Source: Haliclystus octoradiatus
Taxonomy: Eukaryota; Cnidaria; Staurozoa; Stauromedusae; Haliclystidae
NCBI GenBank assembly: GCA_916610825.1
Contig: OU744453.1
Location: forward strand, 10,621,826 to 10,685,825
Length of the DNA: 64,000 nt
Reading direction: 5' to 3'
The translations under genes and the position numbers were made by a program. The notes under the pieces are model-generated. The model was not told where the DNA came from. It ran no database searches and was given only the letters and a program-made list of their open reading frames with translations. Numbering within the stretch: position 1 is the first letter of the stretch; every line of letters starts with the position of its first letter. Positions 1 to 25,510 of this stretch are shown here, piece after piece.

Positions 1-638
1 CATAGATAGAAGACACTGGCCAAGCACCCAAACTTATTCTTATTCTGCTGATGTGTTGGAAGGATAAAAACATTTATGTTTTCTTTTCGAAATAAATTTA
101 ATTAAAGTAGAATTTCAATAAGAGTCTTCTTAGATAATGATTTGACGCAATAGCTGACAGCAAATATATTCATTAATGAAGAACAACGTTTCGGGTTCTC
201 AACTGAGCCCATTTTCAAGTTAAATACAAGGTAAACAAGTAATCTAACTTATAGTTCTAACATAATAAATAGCTATAATAAAAATGCATCCTTGGGGATG
301 AAATTTACGAAAATATTTTTGATCTTATTGAATCAGATTGTCCATTCAGGCAAGGATTCAGTTCTCTAATAAAAATCATTTCAAAGAGCAAACAATCAAA
401 TTTGTCTTTGCAGCGACGTAGAATTGAGAATTGATTACCGATATACGTAATATTTTTATTTTGTTTATTTTTTATTTGTGAGAAATTACTTGTAACATAA
501 AATTAAATCTTTTCGTGAAACATTTTAATTTTTTGTTTCAAATGTTGCGTGCAGCCTGTTGTTCTCATAGTGCCAAAACGAGGCTAATACGGGAAACAAT
601 GAAGATCATATCCATGACTATGTTTCTTGATTTTAAAT

Positions 639-905
639 GTCTCTCACACCAAAACGAGCAATACAATTCACTATTTATCTTAGTATGTCATCCTCAGACA
701 TGTATCGAAGTGATTTAGAAAAACCGGATGAAAAATATCAAGTCTATATTTGGTAACAGCCATCTAGGGTGGCAAAAGTGTGATTTCACCACTTTTCATA
801 TTTTGATAGGTTTTCCACTTTCTCGAATTTAATTGTCTCTATCACTAAAACGGGCGAAACAATTCATGTTTTATCTTGGTATGTTATGTTCAGACATGTA
901 TCGTA
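639..905 (+). repeat. Diverged tandem duplication upstream of BCAS2
   Basis: Two similar stretches at about 639-710 and 835-905, roughly 196 bp apart, share the order of a TCTCT run, an AAAACG-G-G core and the string TCAGACATGTATCG. They lie in the presumed first intron of BCAS2. I recognise no coding content here, and the rest of 1-982 shows only AT-rich non-coding sequence. Confidence 0.5.
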
Positions 906-982
906 TTCATTTAAAAAAACTATGGTGGCCTATCCTAAATCAGAACAAAATCTTCTTATTTAATTTTATAACTACATTTCAG

Positions 983-3900
983 GTCAATCAGCTCATTGAA
1001 GAAGAAACAAGGAGATACAGACCAACAAAAAACTATCTTGAATTTCTTCCTACACCTAGATTCAATGCTTTTGAGGTAAGTTACCCCAGGGCGAATTCTA
1101 GCCTAGTTATTTTTTTGCTGGCTGCGTAATCTTGAGTATCGATTTAATCATTTTAATTTTATCTTGCTGGTGTAGACCGCTATCATGAAGAAGGAATTTG
1201 AAAGGATATCATCGCGCCTTCCAATGGATATGCTCAGCATGAAAAGGTAGACTTGATGTTGACTACATCGTGTTTGTAGAAGTGTAATTTGTTTGGTTCC
1301 TGTTACAAGAAGATGGAATTACTTGTAATTTGAATACTGAACTAAAGCTGTTCTTGTCTAATATTGTTGTTTGTTGTGTGCTGTCCCACCAACCCACAGA
1401 GTACCCAAAAACTTTATTGTGATTAATTTTCCCCTCAAGTATGGTTAGAGGAATTGTTAATTCCCACATGCGATTTAAGAAACTATCCTTTCCACTTGTC
1501 TTTGTTGATATATCACAGCTTGTTTAAATTGATACAAAATGAGTTAACAACCTATAAGTCACCTTTCGCCATCAGTAAGACAAGCAGGCAAGCAGCAAAT
1601 AATACCTCCATCAAATGGAGATATCCCCACTACAGTGTAACCTGCTTAAGTGAAATCCGGATAAATGAAATTTCCGCTTAACTGCACTAAATTATTTTCT
1701 GTTCAAATCATTGAGAAACTATTTTGGAGAAGTGAAAATTTTGATAAATGCAGCATAAATCATTGGCAATTTTGACTTGTACTTAGGCGAACTACACTGT
1801 ACCAGTGAGTCTCCAGCAAAAGTAGGGATCCTGGGATCTTAGATTCCATACCCAGAAATCAAAATATCAAAAGCAAAAATCCAGAAGATGAAACTTTGTA
1901 GATGCTCTAGGCTTCTGGGAGACTAAATAATAATATTTTGTCAGACACTCAGACGCTGCCCACAAAAGTTATGTATTTTCCCCAATAACCACAATTTTAA
2001 TCATGAAATTTTCATTGCCTAGTGAAAGTACAGACACAATCATGAATTATTCTCTATAACAGTAGTTTTATGTCAATTTTCGCAATAACTTTTTCTTTGT
2101 TATAACCCACATGTTTTTTGCCTTATCTGACTAAGCAGGTAGGCTATTCAAATTCAATTTATATTCACTGAGTTACACTCACTGAATTCCACCGTCTCTA
2201 TATTGGAAAGTAAGCCTATGTAAAAACAAAACAATCGTAGCCTATGTGAAATTATTCAAAATGTATTATTATTTTTCAGGTATGAGCTACCGCAGCCTCT
2301 TGCTGGACAGAAATCAGATCTCAATGCTTGGAATGAATGTGTCAACAATTCGTCGTCGCAGCTTGAGCATCAGGCTCTAAGGTAAAATTGAATTGATCAT
2401 TCAAATAGTATTTGATCTATTGTGACGGGTTATCGCGTAACTATAGTATGTGATGTGATTGCTGAATGGATAAGGCTGTATTATTATTTGGATTTTATTT
2501 TATTCTTATTGTTATCTAGGATAACAAACCTTGAGCTGTTATCAATGTATGGCGCTGAAGCATGGAGAGCGCATAACGAGATACTACAGACCATGCTGAG
2601 TGAACAACAAAAGCAACTCGCAGAACTTCGGTATGAATAACTGGAATTAGTGTTGATTTTTATAATCCGAATATATTAGCAGGCTCATCTGAAGCATATT
2701 TGGAATAGGGGGGTGGAAGGAACAATAGGGCATGTAGCCATCTTAGGGGGAAAAATTTCAAAGATTACATCTGTACAAGGCTATAAGGTCTATCCTTCAT
2801 TCTAGAGTCAAAAGGAAAAATATTTTTGAAGCTACGACTTTATGAACACATTAAAGTTGGAGTAAAATAAAATCTTATCTACTGTATTTTTTGTGAACGC
2901 ACAAAGCCAGGAATGCATTGCTTGAAGTTGTGAACAGAATTACAAAAGTAAAGTAAAAACTTTTCAACTTTTGTAATGATATATTCAAACTTACAACTTG
3001 ATGGCTGATGGATGAATTTTTCTTGTATAGACTCGCTCGTTATTTACAAGTGTGATTATTTACTGCACAAAACAGTCTCTATTAATTTACCACCCATTCA
3101 GGAAAATGCAGGATTATAATCAACAAATCATTAGGAAGCTGCACCCCCAGCCCCTTCTGACAGGCCTGTATATAAGAGTATTCTAAGACCATGTTTAGCT
3201 GTCTACCGTGAATCAGGTTGAACAATTTGCTCAAGTTTTCTGATATCCCAACCAGGGTGTCATAAAGAACTTATTCTTCCGCGGACCAGGCTTATTGAAT
3301 AGAAAATTTTTTAAAACTGATTTTCAAAATGGAGGAAAATTTTAAAATTTATTCTCATAACTTCTAAAATTTAGCTTGTTTTGTAAGATTGATGTCATGG
3401 ATTTTGAATACAAGCAAATTTGATAATTGAGAGGTAAATTTTGAATAAAAAAAAACAAAACTCAGGTTCTCAGGATCCCGCACTTTGTGAGCTCACTCAG
3501 ATAATATATTTTAAGCAACATCGCGAGATGTAACATCGTTGACATTAACGAGGTTACGCTGTAATAAGATTTACATTTAGTGACACTTTAATGTATCTCA
3601 ATTTCAGGAAAAAAATTCAAGAAATTAATTGGTTAAGGAAATCAGAACAAACCAAAGCTGGTGAAGAACTTCATAGACTAGAATCAACGTATGTAGTATC
3701 TCATTTTATCAAACTCCTTTTGTTCTTGATGTGCAGGAATCTGGTCTCCTGAATTATTCATAACTATGAAGGGGGGGTAAGATTTGAAAGTTGACAGCCT
3801 GATTCGAAAGTAAAAGTGGTCCCCAATCAGGATGGAATGATTTCTGGCTACTGGTAACTACCGTAGCACAATACAATTTGACCTAATTCTTCCTTGCATT

Positions 3901-4055
3901 GCGATCACCAGTTCTACCTAAATCTTGCCTTTTGTTGCAGTTGGATCGGCCTTGTTAACAAGAATTATGAAATTGAACGTGTCTGTGTTACATTAGAAGG
4001 GAAGCTGGAAGATCTTCAATCAAAAGAAGCAGAAACCAAACCAGATTCTGCCTAA
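983..4055 (+). CDS. BCAS2: Pre-mRNA-splicing factor SPF27 / BCAS2 (5' exon missing)
   Basis: BCAS2/SPF27 is a core subunit of the nuclear PRP19/NineTeen complex that activates the spliceosome. Six coding exons join in phase: 983-1075, 1176-1246, 2280-2381, 2520-2630, 3608-3688 and 3941-4055, each bounded by AG and GT. They give 190 residues ending in TAA at 4053-4055. Family landmarks in order are [50 protein letters not shown], and a C-terminal coiled-coil part with INWLRK and [13 protein letters not shown]. Human BCAS2 has 225 residues, so about 35 N-terminal residues are missing. No matching exon is seen in 1-982, so the start probably lies before the window. The gene converges on RPL22, whose stop codon is 190 bp away. 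Identification is by family recognition and is very secure. Confidence 0.95.
1633..1799. repeat. Pogo-like MITE, family A copy 1
   Basis: About 167 bp bounded by CAGTGTAACCTGCTTAAGTG and an inverted end (CTTAGGCGAACTACACTG), flanked on both sides by TA. Sister copies lie at 15372-15554 and 17915-18082. TA target duplications with CAGTG ends are typical of Tc1/mariner-pogo non-autonomous elements. It sits in a BCAS2 intron. Confidence 0.65.
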
Positions 4056-4209
4056 TTGGTCATCGGGATGGATACAATGGCTGCTCTTCCTTGTTTATAT
4101 GAAAGTATGAATGATAATACTGTAAATAATGGTAGTTATTACTGAAGGGCAAGTAAATAATAGGATATTTATCACAAAAACAAAAACTGTGTATGAATTT
4201 CAAATTGTT

Positions 4210-4215
4210 TTTATT
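4210..4215 (-). terminator. RPL22 polyadenylation signal AATAAA
   Basis: On the minus strand AATAAA occurs about 31 nt after the RPL22 stop codon, consistent with the short 3' UTR of a ribosomal protein mRNA. No canonical AATAAA was seen for BCAS2 in the 190-bp convergent spacer. Confidence 0.6.
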
Positions 4216-4245
4216 TGACTATTTTTTGGAGTTTACAAGAAAGAA

Positions 4246-5356
4246 TTAATCTTCTGCTTCATCCTCTTCTTCTTCGTTGGCACTCATTTGGAAGTAACGT
4301 AACTCGTAAGTTGTTTGGTCCGATGCAACGACACGGATCCAATCCCTCAATTTGCACTTCATCAAAAACTTCTTAGTCAAGTATTTCAAATACCTAGACA
4401 GAATGGAAATACATCAGATCAATACTTGCAGGACATTACAGTAATTTGTGAGTTGAACTTAATTCAATTTTGATGAATTACCTCTTTGAGAAGGGTCGTT
4501 CAGACACAACTGTGACGGTTGTGTTGGTCTTCTCGATGTTGACGAGATCACCAAAGTTATTTAATTTCTTGTCAACTTTAATAGCACCTCTGAAGAATTG
4601 TTCCTGGAATAAAGTATAGGCATCTTAGGGAAGGTAACCCTAAGCAATTAGTGCCAAGTGGGACGGTTACAAAACACATCATTGCAAATTTCACGTTATT
4701 CCTTTAGGCCCAAATAACTACCGGTAAAAATGCAGGCTACAAACTATCTCAAATGTAAAAATGATAGGAAGAGAACCAAACCCATCCAATCAAATATCAA
4801 TAGCACTGTACATTTAGCTTCTTTCCAAAACGAGAAATAATAGTCAAAGTAGAGCAGTAACAAAGGATAGCCCAACACAGTGCTATAAATAAAGTAATCT
4901 GTGCAAGTATATACTTCAATTCAATTTTACTCAAAATCTGAGTTAGCACGTGAGGCGGACACTGCTGGTGACTGGCTTGGGTTTGTTTAAATCGAGATAG
5001 CCTAGGACTAATTCAAATTAAATAAGGACAATTCATTCTTACCAATTGGTCCACTTTCATCAAACCATCCTCTGAAGGAAGTTGACAATCGATTGTGAAC
5101 CTCAAGGTTGTCTTCTTCTTTTGGGTCTTTTTTGATTTTTTCTGTGAGAATCAGAATTTAAAAAAAAATTACACATCGATCTGTCACCATATCTGAAAGT
5201 AGTTGTCTCAAGGAACAAATTTAATTGGATTCACGTTTCAACTGTGCAAGGAAGTTATGCAAATTGGAGCCATAAACACTAAATTGCATCATCTTCCGCT
5301 GATATATTTATTGTAATAGGCCATGAAATTGCAAAATTACTTACGGGCACCACCAT
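4246..5356 (-). CDS. RPL22: 60S ribosomal protein L22 (eL22)
   Basis: Component of the large cytosolic ribosomal subunit. Four coding exons on the minus strand: 5345-5356 (ATG GTG GTG CCC), 5043-5141, 4482-4603 and 4246-4393. Together they make 127 codons including TAA, so 126 residues against 128 in human. The first two junctions are phase 0 and the last splits an Arg codon. Landmarks are a basic N-terminus ([10 protein letters not shown]), [59 protein letters not shown] and an acidic Glu/Asp tail, all diagnostic of eL22. A pyrimidine-rich TOP-like tract at 5371-5384 lies just upstream of the ATG, as expected for growth-regulated translation. The first coding exon is only 12 bp. The start codon is 181 bp from that of the divergent MICOS10. 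Confidence 0.97.
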
Positions 5357-5537
5357 CTTGCTTCGTTGTCGTGAGGGAAAAGAACTTCGCACACGTGAAG
5401 TCCATAATTTAGATTACAGATCGGGGGGATATCCCGTGTTAAAAAGATGAGATTGCTACGTATGTTTTCTATTACAAACCCCCCGCACTATAAATTTGTT
5501 CTCAGTCTACTTCTCAAGTCGAAATTCCAAATCCAAA
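5357..5537. promoter_or_regulatory. Bidirectional promoter RPL22 / MICOS10
   Basis: The 181 bp between two divergent start codons must hold both 5' UTRs and core promoters. For RPL22 the minus strand carries TTCTTTTCCCTCAC (5371-5384), a 5' TOP-like initiator tract. For MICOS10 the sequence CACTATAAATTTG near 5487-5499 contains a TATA-like box. A G/C-rich patch around 5420-5430 separates them. Assignment of individual elements is inferred from sequence. Confidence 0.6.
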
Positions 5538-8500
5538 ATGGCTGCTTTCCAGGGAAGGAGTGAAGATATTATAGGAGAGAAAGTAGACCATTGTCTGACT
5601 GATTCTTTGATCAAAACTGGTGTGTATCATTGTAATTTGTGTTATAATGTTTTTACAGGCAGAAGTGACAGTTTTAGTGATATATTACCTTTGTCCCAAA
5701 CACGAACAACAGGCCAACAGGCGCTGTTGCCATGTTAGAATACCAGAATAGTTCAGAATACCATGATAATTGATAATCATGTCATCATGATTTATGAGTA
5801 TGTAGCATATTATGCAAATAACAAAATGCAGATCACAGGCAAGACAAGACAATAATGGTTATAAGTTAGAGCGTTTGAATTATATACTCACAGAAGCCTA
5901 CCCTCCCTGAACATATGTTTTCTTTAAATTGTTGAACCTCTATTATTATTAAGAATCACACTCGGTTTTCACAGCCCAGTCTGCAGAAAAGGGCAGTTTT
6001 CGCCGAGATCTCAGGTGTGCAACAGAAAATAATACTTTGTTGATGTTTGACCGTAAAATATCTAAAATCGGGTGCGCCATTGCCATAATCTGCAGATTTG
6101 TTCACGGCTATGTTATGAGGATCCATTGGAAAAGTTGCAAATTAATGCTGATCCCAGATTAAAAATATTGCAATTTGCTTGCTCCTGAGATTTCAGCCGC
6201 AGAAAACAAACTTTTCAATCTGGTGTTGACCGTCCAGTTTGTAGAATACGGCAGGGCCGCCACCGAGATAAGAGGTTTAGATTGAGAACGAAGTCAATGT
6301 TGAAGTTGAATATTGGAGGACTGGAATGGGGTTGTCTTCATTGTCTGTCGTAGGGCTGTTTAGACTGATAACGAAGACAAGACAGTTGACAGATTTTTTA
6401 CAAAATGGTAGGCTAAATTTGTTACTTGTAAAGTATTTGCAGTGACTTGTATGTTGAATGTTGATGTTTCGTTAGATAAAGTTGGCTTTATGGAAGTTTT
6501 GAAAAAGTTAGAAAATAAATCCCTAGCCAGTGTTTCCTTATTTGTCTTTGAAAAATTTAATGCAATATCTTAAAATGTCTTCTTTTTAAATGTTGGACCT
6601 TGTTTAGAAGTTAAAGGGCATTATTGTAGTAAAGCCTCTTTTTATTCAGAAATTGACATGGAAACTGCCAAAACCGGGTTTCATAAACCGCAGGAAAATA
6701 AACTTTGTTCGATTTGAGCAGTACAAACATTTTGAAAAACTTTGTTGTGAAGGAAGCTGTCTGTTCAAAGTGTTTTGGATGATTCCCTAGACATGCGCAG
6801 TACGGATGCGTACAAAGAGAATTTGACTTTTATTTCGTTTCAAATCTAGACCCCCTTGGCCCTTATAATTAAGTCTCGAGTCGCACCTGGAGATTTCTTA
6901 CGGAAACCCTTCAACCCCTATATTTTTAGACTAAATCAATTTTGTTTACTATTTATGTAAACCCACAGTAATTCCCCCTATGATGGAATTATTGTAAATT
7001 GATCACCAAATATTTACACCACCAATGAACATCTGCTCTTTGATACAACAGACGAAACCCTGACAGTAAGGCAATGAGAATGTGTTAACATATGAAAAGA
7101 TTAGAGAGAAAGAAAAACAATTGACTATTATATAATTATTTAAATAATTTATTTTGAGTTCTTAACATGCTACGTTTTAGCCTGCGCGTGACCCAAATCT
7201 TATTTTGATGATCAGTAGGTCATTTGATCATCAAACAAAGATTTGGGTCTGTACGCTCAGGCTAGCTACATTTTAGCTTGATTAGCCTACTAATTAAATT
7301 ATACATCTGTCAATTGTGAGTGCCTGCTAAAGTTATTGAAATGTTCAAAAATCAAAATCAAAACCATATTAATGCAACCAATTTCATGTGTCCGATTTCA
7401 TAATATCAAAACATTACAAATAAATTATACAAATTTAATATTTTAAACATGTCAAAGGAAATAACAGGCTTGCAAATCAAAGTAAAAACCTGTTGCCTGA
7501 ATAAATATTTAGTTAAATATATGTGTAATAATTAAGCTGATCAACGTCTTACAAATAAGTAACTTTGACTAATCATCAAATTCCCTCTTACTTTAATATG
7601 CCACATTTTTGATAAGTTGTCACTTACAATAGTTGGAAACATATCAAAATCATGATAATGAATTGACACTTGGGCAAGTTAATAAGTAACTAGGCCTTAC
7701 TCATCAAATAATCAAATTATGACTATCAAGTAATAATAAACAGTCACCATCATCATTTATTCAGAAAACCTGATAAGCTATACAAACTTTTTTCACATGA
7801 CTGATACATAATATAGGAATAAGGTAAAAGAACGACAAGTTATAAGTAGGTACATGGAAGGCAGATTAGTTACATTAAAAGTTAAAAATAATGATTAGCT
7901 AGATTTTTTTTTCATCACCATGAAGCAAACAAAGCATCATGAGGTTAATTTTAACTTATTTGTTTTCTCATCTATTTCTTGTAGGTGTTGGATTAGGGAT
8001 TGGTGTTGTGTTCTCAGCATTACTATTTAAACGTGAGTATTTAGAAATTAATTCGTCCTCAAAATAGACATGAATAAAGAAATTTTGCGCCAATGTTGAA
8101 TGGAAATACGCCATGGCATTGTTTATTTCCAATTTCGAAGTCTTACCATTGAGAACGCCAAACAAAGACAAAAAAATCCAATTAACATCACAAGCAAAAT
8201 ATTGGGATATAGCTTGGGAGTCAGAAGAGTTTTTTCAAGTCAGAATGTCCATATGTCCATAAAATCCTACTAAATTTGTTTTACAGAAGTAAAAAACTTC
8301 TGATTTCTGGTCAACTCAGTCCAAACTTACATGATCCCGACTTTTCTCACACAGTGTTCCCGACATTTGTTAAAACATTGATAGTCTGTATTCCATCTAT
8401 CAAATTTGGATACATTTTACTAATTAATTTGCAAAATTAGACTTAATTTTGTGCATACACAAAGGGACCTTCGTTAGTAATACAACAGTTGTATACAGAA

Positions 8501-8647
8501 GCAAGTGTTTATAAATACTTTCAAATTTTAATTGTAGGTCGACCCTGGCCAATTGCACTTGGTACTGGTGTTGGTTTAGGTGTTGCCATTGGCAACTGTC
8601 AAAGTGAATTTAGACATTTATATCCTGTACGGACAAATGATGAAAAT
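5538..8647 (+). CDS. MICOS10: MICOS complex subunit MIC10
   Basis: MIC10 is a small inner mitochondrial membrane protein whose oligomers bend cristae junctions. Three exons are seen: 5538-5620, 7985-8032 and from 8538 to a possible donor (AAT|GTAAGA) after 8647. The joined product starts MAAFQGRSEDIIGEKV and carries the family's DHCLTDSLIKTGVGLGIG, LLFKRRPWPIALGTG and GVAIGNCQSEF. The two hydrophobic hairpin segments have GxGxG-type motifs (GVGLGIG, GTGVGLG) around a KRR loop, as in human MIC10 (78 aa). To residue 8647 the protein is 80 residues. The end is unclear: either a small terminal exon follows, or exon 3 reads through to TAA at 8705-8707, giving 19 more residues unlike the family. 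An AATAAA at 8969-8974 could end the transcript. Intron 1 is 2.4 kb. Confidence 0.9.
7178..7264. repeat. Short palindromic MITE in MICOS10 intron 1
   Basis: Inverted arms of about 37 bp, beginning AGCCTGCGCGTGACCCAAAT and ending ATTTGGGTCTGTACGCTCAG plus GCT, enclose a short spacer containing TGATCA. The segment could form a near-complete hairpin. No protein is encoded. Confidence 0.6.
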
Positions 8648-8707
8648 GTAAGAATGAAGATGTTTGGTTACATACATCAATTTTGTGTTTATTGCAGCAC
8701 AGTTTAA

Positions 8708-9398
8708 CCATATTTGTTTTTCATTTCAACTAACATGTAGTTAATTTGTAGAAGTTGGGAATTTGAAGTTTTGTAAGATCTTGTTTTGCTTTGTAGTTTT
8801 TCTTGTTTTGATATGAGTCGCAATAGACACAAGGCACTACTTGAACTTCTTGAGTTTTACACATCACTTACTTACATTAAGGCACTAAGGGTCCTCAACG
8901 TATAGAAAAAGTTTTATGATATATTTCAAAGTATTAGTGATTGAGCTATTCATCCAAGAACTGATCTGAATAAACTATATTGTTCAAATGATCAAACATT
9001 CAAGCTCATTCATTTATTTTGTAGCACACTAAAGATGATTGACAGACAGAATATATGGTATCCAATTGAATTTCATACTGGTATTCATTGTTAATAGTTA
9101 GTGGCATAAGAATATGAGGAAATGTCAACATCCTGTGTATCTAATTGCGAAATGTAAAGATACTACGATTGTAAAAAGTAAAAAATATAATATTATCTTT
9201 TAAAAGTGCAATTACAATAATTACAATAACTCATTTTTGCGTTAATCTAATTTATCTTTTCGGACAATTTAAATTTTCTTTTTTGTTGTTTATATTTTTG
9301 ATAATTCAAAACTTCTGATCGAATCATAACTATTTACATTATCATCATCATTTCATTCATTTGAAATGTTAAGAATTGAGAACTGAACAATTTCTTCA
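8708..9398. other. Convergent spacer MICOS10 / ACAP
   Basis: About 690 bp of AT-rich sequence between two converging genes. It holds AATAAA on the plus strand at 8969-8974 (MICOS10 side) and on the minus strand at 9013-9018 (ACAP side), so the two 3' UTRs may end close together. I see no other gene. Confidence 0.5.
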
Positions 9399-24529
<15,131 letters not shown>

Positions 24530-25510
24530 TCTTTTTCCACGGTAAGATAATTAGTAGGAAACCTTTCCAACTTTCGATAGGTTTATCACTCAGTCACTGT
24601 CACTGAGATTCTGGTAAATATTGTTTAATTTCACAATAGCATACAAAGGACGATGAATACCAACGTTAAATATCGATAGATGATGATGATGATCAAGCAA
24701 AAGAAGAATTAGATGTCGTTGATCCAAAGCAGAGTTATACCATAGTTGATTCTGTCAAACAACACCATTCAAATGATGTTTTAGTAGAAAACAAAACGAC
24801 GAAACAGTAGTGTAATCCGCCATGTTTGAAAAGGATTTCTCATTGCCAATCGTGATAACGGTGATATGCCTATTCATAAGGGGCTAGGATTCAGGGGTTG
24901 GGTCACAAACATGGTCACAAAGGAGTCACTGACGAATTCCTCTTCTTTGTTTCTGATTTATTGTGGCATCCGATAAATGGTTACACAATTTGTCACACCG
25001 ATGGATCATGAGTGTCCGTGTAGCCAAATCAAAACTATCCAGAACCATACCTATAGCTCTGGCCAAACCAGCAGAATCAATACCGCCCTAGTTCTGCAGC
25101 CCTAGTTCTATCAAAGGCTTTCAAATGATAAATAATTAGTGAAATAAATTGTGATGAGTAATACAACGTCATTTATTTGACTCGCCTGGCTTCTAAACGG
25201 ACCCTTTAATCAGGCTATAAATATAATACTGTAAATTATACATGCTATTTTCGATTGAATCACAATTAATAGAAATTCCTATACGTTATTTTTCAAGAAT
25301 TGTTATTCACTTTATTAATTTCAAGCGATTTAATTATTTTAAATGATTCTGCAAACTGCGTTCCCTACCTACATCAATTCTAAGTTTCCAACTGCTATAT
25401 CACAGTGGAAACCATGAATTTTATAGATTGGCTGAATATACTCATTTATGAGTCATTTTAAAATGTAAAAATATCTTGTTATCGGATATTTCCCTTATCT
25501 TTTTGTCACC
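24530..25510. promoter_or_regulatory. Head-to-head promoter region ACAP / ZMYND12
   Basis: The 981 bp between the divergent start codons of ACAP and ZMYND12 must contain both transcription starts unless a further non-coding exon lies elsewhere. I see no TATA box or CpG-island-like segment that would fix a start. A GATGATGATGATC run near 24680 and palindromic AT-rich stretches are the only visible patterns. Confidence 0.4.

Noticed and set aside
4604..5042. Possible box C/D snoRNA in an RPL22 intron
   Set aside because: A C-box-like ATGATGT is present but no D box was found at a suitable distance.
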